A DNA stretch of 64,000 nt from Deltaproteobacteria bacterium HGW-Deltaproteobacteria-18 (GCA_002841885.1 PHBE01000015.1:1-64000); one strand, 5' to 3'; positions 24,405 through 35,200 are shown, numbered from the stretch's first letter. The notes: generated from the sequence alone by a model not told the origin. A program made the numbers and translations.

Positions 24405-25582
24405 GACTTGTTCTCCAGTGCGGTGAAGGCAGGCAGTTCCTTGCCTTCCAAAAATTCCAGGAACGAGCCGCCGCCGGTGGAGATGAAGGAGAACTTGTCC
24501 GTCATGCCCATCTGCTCCACGATGACGTTGGTGTCGCCGCCGCCGAGAATGGTCATGCCGGAGATGGCTCCCACCACTCTGCACAGGTTGATGGAACCCT
24601 GGGCAAAGGCCGGATTCTCGAAAGCGCCCATGGGACCGTTCCAGATCACGGTACCGGCGTTCTTGATGACCTCCGCAAAAAGCGTGTGCGAGGCGGGGCC
24701 CGTATCCAGGATCATCTCGTCGGCGGGGATGTCCTGATAGGTGCGCACGCCGGATGCGATGCCGCCCTTGGGGTCGGTGCCGAGAATGAAATCCACGGGC
24801 AAATAGAATTTGACGCCCTTTTCCCGCGCCTCGACCATGATGGCCATGGCCTCTTCCAGCAGGTCGTCCTCCACGAGCGAGGTCCCGACCTCAAAACCCT
24901 GGGCCTTGCGGAAGGTGTTGGCCATGGCGCCGCCGACGATCATGGAGTCGACCTCTTCCAGGAGCGCCTTGAGGATGCCGAGTTTCGAGGAAACCTTGGC
25001 ACCGCCGATGATGGCGACAAAGGGACGGGCCGGATTCTCCAGGGCCTCGCCCAGGTACTGCCATTCCTTCTTGAGCAGGAGGCCGCCGCAGCAATCCTTG
25101 ATGAATTCCGTAACTCCGACCACGGAGGCATGCGCACGATGGGAAGCGCCGAACGCGTCATTGACGTAGACATCTCCCAGCTTTGCCAGCTCCCGGCTGA
25201 AATCGGGGTCGTTCTTTGTCTCGCCGGGGTGGAAGCGCAGGTTTTCGAGCAGCAGGACCTCGCCGGCCTTGAGCTCTTCGGCCATGGCCTGAACCTCGGG
25301 GCCGATGCAGTCCGGAGCCATGCGCACCTCGCGCCCGAGCAACTCCGCCAGGCGCACGGCCACGGGCTTGAGGGAAAATTCCGGTGCCGGGACGCCCTTG
25401 GGCCTGCCGAGATGGGAACAGATGACCAGCGATGCGCCATTGTCCAGAGCCAGCTTCAGGGTCGGCAGACTCTGCTTGATGCGGTTGTCGTCGACAATGG
25501 TCTCGCCTTTGAGGGGCACGTTGTAATCGACACGCATGAGGACACGTTTGCCGCTCACGTTCAGTTCATCCAGAAATCGCAT
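24401..25582 (-). CDS. pgk: Phosphoglycerate kinase
   Basis: This 393-residue enzyme transfers phosphate between 1,3-bisphosphoglycerate and ADP. Conserved parts are RVDYNVPLKG, SHLGRPKG, LLENLRFHPGE, FGASHRAHAS, GGAKVSSKLG and, near the end, GGGDTNVIVEQMG. The ATG at 25582 is preceded by GGGAGGAAG; the frame extends further upstream without a better start. It serves gluconeogenesis or glycolysis with tpiA. No gap gene is in the window. Confidence 0.97.
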   Translation of the reverse strand: MRFLDELNVSGKRVLMRVDYNVPLKGETIVDDNRIKQSLPTLKLALDNGASLVICSHLGRPKGVPAPEFSLKPVAVRLAELLGREVRMAPDCIGPEVQAMAEELKAGEVLLLENLRFHPGETKNDPDFSRELAKLGDVYVNDAFGASHRAHASVVGVTEFIKDCCGGLLLKKEWQYLGEALENPARPFVAIIGGAKVSSKLGILKALLEEVDSMIVGGAMANTFRKAQGFEVGTSLVEDDLLEEAMAIMVEAREKGVKFYLPVDFILGTDPKGGIASGVRTYQDIPADEMILDTGPASHTLFAEVIKNAGTVIWNGPMGAFENPAFAQGSINLCRVVGAISGMTILGGGDTNVIVEQMGMTDKFSFISTGGGSFLEFLEGKELPAFTALENKS

Positions 25583-25790
25583 ATGATCTTCCTCCCATGG
25601 AGCTTTGGCTTTGATGATCGCGAACATGTGCCCGCTCTGTCTTTCGTAAGTGAATCAGCAAAAAATGACAATGCCCGGCCCAAACCAGACCGGGCTTGAA
25701 TACTAATATCCGCTTGATCCCGGCTCTCAAAGTACGCACAATGAATGCATTATTTTCTACCCGCGACCAAGCAGCTGAAAGGACGCCACT

Positions 25791-26228
25791 ATGCAAAAAA
25801 TCCGTATATCCCCCATGTCCGTAAACGATCACGCGGCGGCGATGGCGCTGTGGCGAGACACCGCCGGCATCGGTCTTTCCGAAGCCGACGAGGAAGCGGC
25901 CATACAGTCCTATCTGCAGCGCAACCCGGGTCTGAGCCAGTGCGCCTGGGCCGACGGGCTTCTGGTCGGCACGGTCCTGGCCGGTCATGACGGACGCAGG
26001 GGCTACCTGCATCACCTCTGCGTGCGCGACGACTTCAGGCACCAGGGCATCGGACGTCAACTGATCACAAATGCTCTTGAAGGACTTGGCGCGCTGGGCC
26101 TGGAAAAGGCTCACGCCTTTCTTTTCACGGACAACGAAACGGGTCGCAGGTTCTGGGAAGGGATCGGTTGGACATGGCGCACCGACATCGGAGTCGTATC
26201 CGTAAACGTAGGGGAGGTGCTGAAATGA
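25791..26228 (+). CDS. GNAT-family acetyltransferase
   Basis: This 145-residue protein shows the GNAT fold: the acetyl-CoA motif RDDFRHQGIGRQLIT and a later FTDNETGRRFWEGIGW, resembling YpeA-type enzymes. The substrate is unknown. AAAGGACG precedes the ATG. Its stop overlaps the start of the M20 peptidase gene, so the two products may act on related N-acyl or amino-group substrates, but that is only inferred from coupling. Confidence 0.9.
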   Translation: MQKIRISPMSVNDHAAAMALWRDTAGIGLSEADEEAAIQSYLQRNPGLSQCAWADGLLVGTVLAGHDGRRGYLHHLCVRDDFRHQGIGRQLITNALEGLGALGLEKAHAFLFTDNETGRRFWEGIGWTWRTDIGVVSVNVGEVLK

Positions 26229-27379
26229 GCAGGGATCTCCTGGCCCGCAGCCGCGAACAACTGGAGCATGTGCGCGCCATCCGCCGCGAACTGCACCGCT
26301 TCCCCGAGGTGGGGACGCAGCTTCCACGGACGAGGGCGCTGGTGCTGCGTGAACTTGGCAAGCTGGATCTGAGCGTGCGCGAAGACGTGGGCGGCGGGAT
26401 CGTCGCCGATCTCGACGGCCCTGCGGGAAGCCCGCGCATCGCCCTGCGGGCGGACATGGATGCCCTGCCGATCCAGGAAGAATCCGGGCTTGAATTCTCA
26501 TCCCAGATCGCAGGTCAGGGACACATGTGCGGTCATGACGCCCACACGGCCATGCTTCTGGGCGCAGCTCGACTGTTGTCAAGCCGGAGAGGATCACTAC
26601 GGGCCGGAGCACGCTTTCTCTTCCAGCCCAACGAGGAATTTCAGCCCGGCGGAGCCAGGGCCATGACAGAGGCCGGATGCCTGGATGGCGTAAACGAAGT
26701 CTACGGCCTGCACGTCTGGCCCGGACAACCAACCGGCTGGTTCGGCACACGCAAGGGGCCGCTCATGGCCCGGCCGGACGTCTTTTCCATCACGATCACG
26801 GGCAAGGGCGGTCACGCCTCGGCCCCGCATCAGTGCGAAGATCCGATTCTTGCAGCAAGCCATCTGGTCACCGCCCTGCAGGGCATCATCTCCCGCCGGG
26901 TCGCGCCGCATGAACGGGCGGTCCTGAGCGTGACCCGCTTCGAGGCAGGAAACAGCTACAATACCATCCCGGACAAGGCGTTTTTGCAAGGGACAGTGCG
27001 CGCCATTACGGCACAGACCGGCAATTTCGTGCAGGCGCAAATGCAGAAACTTGTAGGCAATCTGGCGCAAGGCATGGGCGTGAAGGCTGAGCTTGATTAC
27101 GTGCGCGGGTTCCCGGTGGTGGTGAACGACGCCGCGAGCACGGCCAGAGCCGTGGATTTGCTGCGCAGCATCTCGGACAACGTGGAGGATGAGATAGAGC
27201 CGGTCATGGCGGGAGAGGACTTCTCGTACTACCTGGAGCACGTTCCGGGCTGCTTCGTCTTCATGGGTTGCGGAGCCTGCGCCGCGGACGGACGGGGTGG
27301 GCTGCACAACGCCTGTTTCCGCCTGGACGAGGATTGCCTCCCCTGGGGAGTCGCGGCCCTGGCCTCGTTGGTCCCGTAG
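26225..27379 (+). CDS. M20-family amidohydrolase/aminoacylase
   Basis: This 384-residue metallohydrolase belongs to the M20 (HipO/IAA-amino acid hydrolase-like) family. Metal-binding parts are RADMDALPIQEE, MCGHDAHTAMLLGAA and a QPNEE segment (usually QPAEE), with GLHVWPGQP and SAPHQCEDPI further on. It removes acyl groups from amino acids or similar amides. GGGGAGG lies upstream of the ATG, and the gene overlaps the GNAT gene by 4 bases. The exact substrate cannot be told. Confidence 0.92.
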   Translation: MSRDLLARSREQLEHVRAIRRELHRFPEVGTQLPRTRALVLRELGKLDLSVREDVGGGIVADLDGPAGSPRIALRADMDALPIQEESGLEFSSQIAGQGHMCGHDAHTAMLLGAARLLSSRRGSLRAGARFLFQPNEEFQPGGARAMTEAGCLDGVNEVYGLHVWPGQPTGWFGTRKGPLMARPDVFSITITGKGGHASAPHQCEDPILAASHLVTALQGIISRRVAPHERAVLSVTRFEAGNSYNTIPDKAFLQGTVRAITAQTGNFVQAQMQKLVGNLAQGMGVKAELDYVRGFPVVVNDAASTARAVDLLRSISDNVEDEIEPVMAGEDFSYYLEHVPGCFVFMGCGACAADGRGGLHNACFRLDEDCLPWGVAALASLVP

Positions 27380-27407
27380 GGGCGACCCTGCGTGGTCGCC
27401 CTTCTTC
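27380..27407 (+). terminator. Likely terminator after M20 gene
   Basis: GGGCGACC pairs with GGTCGCCC (27380-27387 and 27394-27401), loop CTGCGT, followed by a weak T-rich TTCTTC. It begins right after the stop codon. Confidence 0.6.
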
Positions 27408-27411
27408 AGCC

Positions 27412-27738
27412 CTACGGTTGCTCGTAGAAGACGTACGTCGAAAATTCCGAAACCTCGAAATAGACCTTCTTTTCATTCGCACCGGGCAGGCCATCCAGAT
27501 TCGCATCGGCGATGCCGTATCCGAAACGGTATCCCCGGGCCTGGCTGTCGGAGGTGCCGTAGGCCGTGGAGAGCTTGTCTATCTTGACAAAACGGCGCAC
27601 CAGCTTGTCTCCGGAATATACCTCAAGCACCCCGTTGGTGCCGGTCCAGTTCTGGATGGTCCGGCCGAGCTGGTTCTGGGCTTCCTGCGTACAACCGAAA
27701 AGACCGACCAGCAGTAACGCGAACAGTAGCTTCTTCAT
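27412..27738 (-). CDS. Small lipoprotein of unknown function
   Basis: This 108-residue protein has a lipoprotein signal (MKKLLFALLLVGLFGC, Cys16). The mature part is beta-rich (GVLEVYSGDKLVRRFVKIDK, then GYRFGYGIADANLDG) with no cysteine. AAAGGAGG precedes the ATG. It is likely anchored in the membrane. I recognise no family. It lies just downstream of the YgjP-type gene on the same strand. Confidence 0.8.
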   Translation of the reverse strand: MKKLLFALLLVGLFGCTQEAQNQLGRTIQNWTGTNGVLEVYSGDKLVRRFVKIDKLSTAYGTSDSQARGYRFGYGIADANLDGLPGANEKKVYFEVSEFSTYVFYEQP

Positions 27739-27780
27739 CTATTCCTCCTTTCTCTTTGTGTGTCGGGCAGCGGGCATCCA

Positions 27781-28500
27781 TCAGTCCGTTTCCCTCCGAC
27801 GCCACTTGGTCCAGGCCGGAAGGTTTTCCCAGGCGGCCCGCATCTGCCCCTCATGAACGTCGGTGAAAGGATCGAGGGTGCGCAGGGCGGCCTTGAACGC
27901 CGGACCGTGATTGCGGTGCTCCACGTGGCAGAGCTCATGCAGGACGACATTGCGCACCAGGGGGGAAGACAGGAAAAGCAGCTTGGCGTTCAGACTGATC
28001 GTGAGCCGCGCCGAGCAACTGCCCCAGCGCCCGCCCTGATTGCGGATCTGGACGCCGCCGATGGACACGCCGTGACGTGCGGCCAGCTCACGGCAAAAAG
28101 GGACCAGATGCGTCTTGCCCAGGCCCACCAGCCACATCTGCAGCAAGGTGGCGCCAGCTCCAATATTACCGGAGGGCAAAAAAACGCTCAGGCCTTCCTC
28201 CCCGACATGCAGTTCGGCGCGAGAGCCTTCCTCGTAGCGTATCGGAAATCGGCGGTCCAGAAAATCCAACCGGACGTCATCCGGAAGCGGGTTCTGCCCA
28301 GGAGCCTCCCCCCTGTCGGCGAGCTCGCCTAATCGCTCAAGAAGCCAGTCTCGATGACGATCCAGGATGGAAGGCACTTCGGAAGCCGAGACGCGGTATG
28401 GCAGCACAACCTCGATCCCCCGGCAGGAACGCATTTTGAGCCAGACCTTGCGGGCGCGGGAACTGCGGACAACTGTGACGGGTATGGATTGCCAGTGCAT
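27781..28500 (-). CDS. YgjP-type metal-dependent hydrolase (DUF45)
   Basis: This 239-residue protein has the zinc-binding motif VLHELCHVEHRNHGPAFK (HELCH, followed by His) of the YgjP/WLM-like metallopeptidase group, and upstream the typical WGSCSARLTISLNAKLLFL. The start ATG at 28500 has no strong ribosome site, but it matches the usual length of the family. Its substrate is unknown. It stands just behind the terminator of the PEP-synthase-type gene. Confidence 0.9.
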   Translation of the reverse strand: MHWQSIPVTVVRSSRARKVWLKMRSCRGIEVVLPYRVSASEVPSILDRHRDWLLERLGELADRGEAPGQNPLPDDVRLDFLDRRFPIRYEEGSRAELHVGEEGLSVFLPSGNIGAGATLLQMWLVGLGKTHLVPFCRELAARHGVSIGGVQIRNQGGRWGSCSARLTISLNAKLLFLSSPLVRNVVLHELCHVEHRNHGPAFKAALRTLDPFTDVHEGQMRAAWENLPAWTKWRRRETD

Positions 28501-28505
28501 GAATG

Positions 28506-28529
28506 AAAAAGGGCGGCTTGAAGCCGCCC
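28506..28529 (-). terminator. Terminator of the PEP-synthase-type gene
   Basis: On the minus strand GGGCGGC pairs with GCCGCCC (28511-28517 with 28523-28529), loop TTCAA, then a run of five T at 28506-28510. It lies between the gene end and the next start. Confidence 0.9.
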
Positions 28530-28534
28530 CCGTT

Positions 28535-31500
28535 TTACCAGATGTTTTCGCGTTGAGTCGCCAGGGCTTTGATCTGTTCGTCAAAGTTCGAGAATCCGGC
28601 CTGATGCAGGGCATCAAGGACAGTGGTTTCCCAATCCCAGTTGGAATAGATGACCGGCTTGTGGAAGATGCTGCGGAAGGAAGCCAGCTCCTGACGGTAA
28701 AAGTCCTCCTTCACGCTGCCCAGATTGGACTGCAACTGCTCGAGCAGACGGGCCAGTTCCCCTTCATACCAGTCCATGAGATCGGGACCGGAGGTGTTCT
28801 TCTTGAGGATGTGCTCGTAGCGGTTTTCGGCCAGGAGCATGTGCAGGCGTTCCAAGTGCTGCTCCTGAAGCCATGCGCCAAGTCCCGCGAGCGGGATGTT
28901 CTCGGCCTCGACTTCGGCCACGTCGAACTTGGTCTGCTGATAGGTGTCCGGCACGACGGAAGCCGAGACAATGCCGGCGATGCACACGAGGCCGCGGATG
29001 ATCTTGGAGTTTGACACGCCCTGTCCGCAGAACCCGACCTTCTTGCCGAACTTCTGCCCGGTGAAGATGGTGGTCAGAATAGCCCATACCACGGCCGGGT
29101 CTTCCTCGTCATAGATGTGGCGCAGACGAGCATTGTCGCGGTCCGTGCCGAGCACGAGCTGGGTCATGTCGTTGGAGCCGATGGAGAACCCGTCGAATTC
29201 CTTGATGAATTCCTTGGCCAGCACGGCATTGCTCGGAATCTCGGACATGAGGATGATCTTGAGGCCCGAGTCGCCGGAGTGGATGTTGTGCACCTGGCCC
29301 AGATAACGCTTCATGGAGCGCGCCTCTTCCAGGGTGCGCACGAAAGGCAGCATCAGATGCAGATTGGAGCCGCCGAATGCGCCGCGCGCCAGCTTGAAGG
29401 CCTCCAGCTCCCAGTCATGGATATTGCGGGACACGCCGCGATACCCGAGCATGGGGTTGTCTTCATGGCCCTCGAAGAGCAGACCGCCGAGCAGATTTCG
29501 ATATTCGTTGGTCTTGTAGTCGGTGGTTCGGTAGACGATGGTCTTGCCGTGAAAGGCCATGGAGAAGAGCGCCAGGCCCTGGGCCAGGCTCTGGATGTAG
29601 AGTTCCTTGCCGCTGCGATAGCCGCGGGACTTGAGGAGTTCCTGTATCTTCTCGGGCAGGGTGCGGACGTTGTCCATCTCCTGTTGCAGACCGACCTTCT
29701 TGGCCACATCTTCACGCATGGCCGAGATCTTCTCCATGGTGCTGACGATGGCCGGATCGCGTTCGATGCGGGCCACGTCCTTGGTGATGGAGTCCTGAAT
29801 TTCCAGACGGCGGCGCTGAGACTGCGGGTCGGGCCCAAGAAGCTCCAGCTCATCGGTATAACCCATGATGACCGCGACATGGTCCCTTAAATTGTGCGAG
29901 GTCTTGAGCACTTCAAAACGCTGGGTGGCAAACTCCAGATGCTCGTCGAGCTTCTTGTCCAGCTCGCGCAGCTGACGATGGATGGCCAGAACCTCATCGG
30001 TGCCCTTGGCGCCTTCCCTCTCGGTCAGCTCTTCCATCTTGCGGGCCAGGCCAGTGACGATGCCGACATGGCTGCGCAACTTGATGTCCAGCGAGATGAT
30101 GCCTGCGGCCATCTGCTCGAAAACGATCTTGGTCAGGTCGTTCTCGAGAAATTCGACCTTGGTGCCGACCACGGACTCCAGGGTCCCCAGATCGTAGGCT
30201 TCAAGGGCCAAGGGATGCACGCCGATGTTGCCGAGCATGAACTCCGCACGCAGCAGGCCCACTTCGAAATCGGGCACATCGCGAAGCCGGGACAAAAACA
30301 GGGACTGCCCCACGTCGGCCAGAATGAGACCGACCTTGGTCTTGGTAGCCGGCAGCTTGCTCACATCGATCTCGCCGCCCACGTCGACGAGCGGCAGCAG
30401 GCCTCGGTAAACCTTGCCCCGGGAGCCGTCCACGGTCACCTCGTGGTTGTCCAGGGTGCGCAGTTTCTCCAGGCGCTTGATGCCGATGACCGCCGGAATG
30501 CCAAGCTCGCGCGAGGTAATGGCTGCATGGCTGGTGTCGCCACCGGCGTCGGCCATGATGGCCGCTGCGATGCGCATGCCGGGCACCATGTCAGGGTCGG
30601 TGCGCTCGGCGGCCAGGATGTTGCCCTTGTTGATCTTGTTCAGTTCCAGGGCGGAGCGCAGGTAGCGAACCAGACCCTGGCCGGCGCCACGGGACGCACC
30701 GTTGCCTTCGAGCAGCACTTCGGCTTGCTTGGCGGCGTCGGGATCGACTTCCTTGCGGCGCATGAAAATGGTGTGCGGGTGGTGCTCAAGGTCTTCGTTC
30801 CAGCGGGTCTCGGGACGGGCCTGCACGAACCAGAGACGATCCCACTGGTCGATGCAGAACTCCGAGTCCATGATCATGCCGCCGTAACCCTTGCTGATGC
30901 AGCGCACGCCCTTGGCCACGGATTCAGCCTGGGCCAGAGACAGGGACCAGCGATAGGCCATGTCCTCGGCCACGGCCTCGACCTTGGTGCCACGTCCGGA
31001 TTCCTTGTAGACGATGCGCTTGTCCTTGCAGCCCATGTAGCGGATGACGATCTCCTGACCGTCCTCGCGCTGGAACACGTAGAACTTGTCGGGCGTGACC
31101 AGGCCGCTGACCACCGCTTCGCCCAGACCGTAGCTGGCGTCGATGGAAACGAGATCCTGGCGCGCGGTGCCCCGGCATCCGGTGGAGGTATCGGCGGAGA
31201 AGGCCGTACCGGAAATGACCGGGTTGATCATGCGCATGATGCACACGGACAGGGAGGTGTTCTCGATGGCCCACTCCTGCTTGGCCTTGACGCCGATGGA
31301 GTCGTCGCCGGTCTGCTCGGCCTTGGCCACGGCATCGAGGATGGCCTCGCGCCGGTATGTCATGGAGCGCAGGTTGTAGGCGGAGGCGCAGTCCCAGTGA
31401 TAGGCCTGCACGACATAGTTTTCGCCGACAATGTTCAGATAGGTATCCTGCAATCCGGCAAAGGCCTTCTTGCGGCTGTCCTCGCCGGCCGCCGAAGAAC

Positions 31501-32128
31501 GCACGGCCACCGGCTCGTTCTCAAGGCCCGCCTCCTTGCAGATCTCGAGGTAGGCTCCGCGCACGGCGTCAGCCACGTCCTTGGGAAGCTCCACGGACAG
31601 GATGGCGGCCTGCACGAGCACGGATCTCTTGCGCAGCTGATCGATGCCCTCGGGCGAAACGGCGAACCCTTCAACCACGTTGTTGATGAAGGTGCGCAGA
31701 CGGATCAGGGTGCCCTCCTGCTTCTTGGCGGCCTCCTTCACGTCCAGGGCAATCTTGCGAACGAACTTCTGCAGAAATTCCGAATCCTTGTTGATCTCGG
31801 CGTCGGTCCAGTCCATGGAATCGTACGCCTTGTCCACCGAAGTGCGGACCAGGGCGGCGTTGACCTTTGTCTCATCGAGAAGCTTATGGAAGGCGATGGA
31901 GGAGATGGCCCTGAATTGCGGAGCCCGGATGCCTTCAATGGTGCTGATGATGGCAGTGTTGTAATTCTTGCCGCCGACCAGCAGTTCGGCATCTTCGCCA
32001 ATCGTCACGATGTCCTTGCCGGTCAGGACGAGCTGCTTTTGAATCTGCTCTACCACGGCAGGAGGTGTAGCGACCTCCGTGGACGTATCGGCTTTCTTCT
32101 TGGAACTCTTCTTGTCGCTCTCAGCCAT
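28535..32128 (-). CDS. ppsA: PEP synthase/pyruvate phosphate dikinase-type enzyme, extended
   Basis: This 1197-residue protein has the parts of PEP synthase: an N-terminal ATP-grasp-like part (EPVAVRSSAAGEDS), a phosphohistidine domain with GGDTSHAAITSRELGIPAVI and a C-terminal PEP-binding barrel with IGSNDMTQLVLGTDRDN and VGFCGQG. It makes PEP from pyruvate and ATP. E. coli PpsA has 792 residues; the extra length is an N-terminal charged region, a central insertion with helical, possibly coiled-coil sequence, and a C-terminal helical extension. GGAGGAG precedes the ATG at 32128. With pyruvate carboxylase next door, it points to gluconeogenic use of pyruvate. Confidence 0.88.
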   Translation of the reverse strand: MAESDKKSSKKKADTSTEVATPPAVVEQIQKQLVLTGKDIVTIGEDAELLVGGKNYNTAIISTIEGIRAPQFRAISSIAFHKLLDETKVNAALVRTSVDKAYDSMDWTDAEINKDSEFLQKFVRKIALDVKEAAKKQEGTLIRLRTFINNVVEGFAVSPEGIDQLRKRSVLVQAAILSVELPKDVADAVRGAYLEICKEAGLENEPVAVRSSAAGEDSRKKAFAGLQDTYLNIVGENYVVQAYHWDCASAYNLRSMTYRREAILDAVAKAEQTGDDSIGVKAKQEWAIENTSLSVCIMRMINPVISGTAFSADTSTGCRGTARQDLVSIDASYGLGEAVVSGLVTPDKFYVFQREDGQEIVIRYMGCKDKRIVYKESGRGTKVEAVAEDMAYRWSLSLAQAESVAKGVRCISKGYGGMIMDSEFCIDQWDRLWFVQARPETRWNEDLEHHPHTIFMRRKEVDPDAAKQAEVLLEGNGASRGAGQGLVRYLRSALELNKINKGNILAAERTDPDMVPGMRIAAAIMADAGGDTSHAAITSRELGIPAVIGIKRLEKLRTLDNHEVTVDGSRGKVYRGLLPLVDVGGEIDVSKLPATKTKVGLILADVGQSLFLSRLRDVPDFEVGLLRAEFMLGNIGVHPLALEAYDLGTLESVVGTKVEFLENDLTKIVFEQMAAGIISLDIKLRSHVGIVTGLARKMEELTEREGAKGTDEVLAIHRQLRELDKKLDEHLEFATQRFEVLKTSHNLRDHVAVIMGYTDELELLGPDPQSQRRRLEIQDSITKDVARIERDPAIVSTMEKISAMREDVAKKVGLQQEMDNVRTLPEKIQELLKSRGYRSGKELYIQSLAQGLALFSMAFHGKTIVYRTTDYKTNEYRNLLGGLLFEGHEDNPMLGYRGVSRNIHDWELEAFKLARGAFGGSNLHLMLPFVRTLEEARSMKRYLGQVHNIHSGDSGLKIILMSEIPSNAVLAKEFIKEFDGFSIGSNDMTQLVLGTDRDNARLRHIYDEEDPAVVWAILTTIFTGQKFGKKVGFCGQGVSNSKIIRGLVCIAGIVSASVVPDTYQQTKFDVAEVEAENIPLAGLGAWLQEQHLERLHMLLAENRYEHILKKNTSGPDLMDWYEGELARLLEQLQSNLGSVKEDFYRQELASFRSIFHKPVIYSNWDWETTVLDALHQAGFSNFDEQIKALATQRENIW

Positions 32129-32272
32129 CTTCTCCTCCTCTTTCGTGCGCAAATCGAAAATCAAATGTGATCGCCCTGAAAAAAACTGGGCTTGGGGTAC
32201 ATGCCGACGCGTCAGTGCGTCAACAAACCTGAACCTTCATGACACGAAAAAAATATATGCAAAAGTTCTTGA

Positions 32273-32299
32273 CAGAAAAGAACAGGCCTTGCGGCCTGT
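32273..32299 (-). terminator. Terminator of pyruvate carboxylase gene
   Basis: On the minus strand ACAGGCC pairs with GGCCTGT (32282-32288 with 32293-32299) around a GCAA loop, followed by TTCTTTTC. It overlaps the stop region of the gene. Confidence 0.75.
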
Positions 32300-35200
32300 C
32301 ATACCTTCTGACCGCAAGACGGGCAGAACTTGAAATCATCTCTGGTCACCGGAGCCGAACAGGTCGGACATTTCCGGGGCGCAGGCACGAGTTCGACCAG
32401 AAGCTCCCCTTCCTTGACCGGAACCATCTTCTTGTCTTCCTGATAATCGGCAAACTTGAGCACGCGCCCGACCATGCCGTCCACCGGCGCAAGAATGGAT
32501 TTTTCCTGCTTCATGATGGAAATATTGAAAAGTTCCTCTCCCTTCTTGACCATGTCGCCGGGCTTGACGTGCACGACCCACAGGTCGCCGCTGGACGGCG
32601 AACCGACATGATACGGATTGCGGGCATCGGCCATTTCCAGACCGGAGTCGTCTTTGCCCGAAGCCTCCGCCACCTTGACCTGCATGGAAAAGGATTCGGA
32701 ATCAAGCGTATAGGAGACAAGGCTCATGCCGTGGTCGTCCGGGCGCGAGATATGCTGCAGGGTCAGGACATGATGCTTGCCCTGGCTGTCCTTGAACATG
32801 ACTTCGTCGCCGGCCTTGAGGCCCTCGAACCAGACATGCAGGGGCAAGCGGTTGCAGTCGCCGTATTTGCCCACGAACTTGATGGTGTTCAGGGCGTCGC
32901 CCGGATGGCTCAGGTACATGATCAGTTCCTCGTCCGTGGGAATCCGCCCGATGTGCTCGGCCAGGCTCTGCTGCTCCTTGGACACGTCGATGTCCAGCAG
33001 CATCGTCAGAGGGGAGGATTCAACGCGACGGGAAATGGCGTCCCGGTATTCGGGGCCGAAGGCGGACTCGTAGACCCAATCCGGCGGAAAACCCAGGGGC
33101 AGACGTCCGAACTTGCCCAGAAGCAGATCACGGAATGCGTCATTGGCATCCTCATAGATCTTCAGGCGCTCGGCCCGGGTTTCTTCGGTGAGCATCTCCT
33201 CGGGCAGGGTCACTACCTGTTCGAGCACCGTCAGGAGCCTGCGCACGCCACGGCGTCCGCCGCGCTTGTATGCGCCTGTCACAGCCAGAAATGCGGTATT
33301 CCAGGTGATCTGGGAACCCGGAGTGACGTCGTGGTAACGCACGATTTTGCGGATTCCGGCCAGGAATTTGAGCATGAACGGCAGCAGATGGATGTAGCCC
33401 TGCTTCATGGCCCCTTCCTGGGACGAAGATGTCGCGCCGCCGGGCATGCCGTGCTCGATGACATCGTAGTCGATACCCTGGAAGTGCGGAGCGGTGTAGC
33501 GGTCGTAATAGGGCATGATCTGCTTGAGCACGAAGCCGGTGGTCCGGATCATGTCTTTATTGAGATTGGTTTTGAGACCAAGTTCCTCGATGTAGGCTGC
33601 CGTGGAGAGCACCTCGCCCTGGCCGTACCAGCGCACCGAGGCGCCGATGGCCGTGTCCACGATGTGCGCCCCGGCCTTGGCTGCTGCGGCCACGGCGGGA
33701 ACAAAGAGACCGTCGGTGTAGTGGCGATGCGCATGGACGATCAGTTCGGGATAGCTCTTGCGGATGGATGTCACCAACTCGGTCATGAACACCGGGGGAC
33801 AGACCCCGGCCATGTCCTTGAGACCCAGAATGATGAGTCGCTCGGCCTTCTTCTTGGAACAGCCCGCCACCTGGGCGGTCATGTCGAGGATCTCCTGCAC
33901 CACGCCCAGATAATGGGGCACGTCAAAGCCCTTGGCATAGGACAGGGAGATGGCCGGTTCCCAGATATTCTTTTTCGAATTCAGGGCCACTTCGGCGAAG
34001 GGGCGCATATTTTCAATATGATTGAGAAAATCAAAACAGCGGATGACATCGTAATGCTCGCAGACCATCTCGCCGGTGCGGCGCATGATGTTGCGCGGCT
34101 GCGGCTTGTAGCCGAGCACGTTGGTGGAGCGGATGAGAATCTGCTTCAGGGTCTTGGGCGCGAACTCGTTCCATTCCCGGCCTTCCGAGAAGGGGTAGGT
34201 CATGTTGGCAAGCATGGCGACATGAAAATGCGCCCCACCGCCGTTCTCCAGCGAGAAGAACCCGCAATTGTCGAGATAGGGGCCGATGATGCGGTCTTCG
34301 GCCAGCCGGAAGCGATTGCCCGAGTTGGACTGGGTGATGTCGCGGGTGGTTGTGTCCGAAAAATGGACATGATCGGAATCACGGATGTAGGCGAGGGTCG
34401 CATCCCTGTCTCCACGCGGATAGGGATATTCGTAATATTCAGGCTCGATGCCCGGCAGCGAGGGCTTGAAGGCATCCATGCGTTTGCCCTCTCTGGTCCG
34501 GTACTCGCCGAGCTTGACGTGCGGATTGTACCCATGAGCGGAAATTTCAGCCACCAGCCGCGAAAGGCGCACGGCCTCGGACTCCTTGTCCATGTAGATC
34601 ATGAGCTCCGGAGCGCTGGCCACGAACTTCGTATCGTACTCTCCGGCGCGGAAGCGGGGATGCGCTATGATCTGACGATGGAAGTGGATAGTGGTCTTGA
34701 TCCCGCCGATGATATACTCATCCAGGGCCCGCTCCATGATTCCCAGCACCTTGCCCCACTGCGGACCGTAGGCGATCAGGAGAGACGCGGCCGAATCGTA
34801 CTGGGAAGGAAACTCGTAGCCGCCGCAAACGCATGAATCCACGCGCACCCCGGGACCGCCCGGAGACATGTAACGGGTGATGCGCCCTGCGTTGGGCGAG
34901 AAATTGTTCTGCGGATCTTCGCAGTTGACGCGGACCTGGATGGCATGGCTCTTGGGCTTGCAGTTCTCCTCGGTCAGGCGCAGCTTGGCACCGAAAGCCA
35001 CTGCAATCTGCTCTTCCACAAGGTCGATGCCATAGCGGCATTCGGTGATGCCGTGCTCGACCTGCAGACGGGTATTGACTTCGATGAGATAGGCGCGCCC
35101 CTCGGCATCGACCAAAAACTCCACGGTGCACAGGGAATGGTATCCCACTGCGTTCACCAGCTGGCGCGAGTAGTCCTTGAGCTTCGCACGCAGCTCCTCG

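Noticed and set aside
25673-25695. Hairpin GCCCGG/CCGGGC upstream of pgk
   Set aside because: The 6-bp stem has an 11-base loop and no adjoining U-run on either strand, so no terminator or riboswitch is claimed.
29894-34836. Very long plus-strand frames (758 and 865 residues) opposite ppsA and pyc
   Set aside because: They are the antisense of two strongly recognisable enzymes and are rich in His, Gly and Gln without domain content, which is a typical shadow effect of GC-rich genes.
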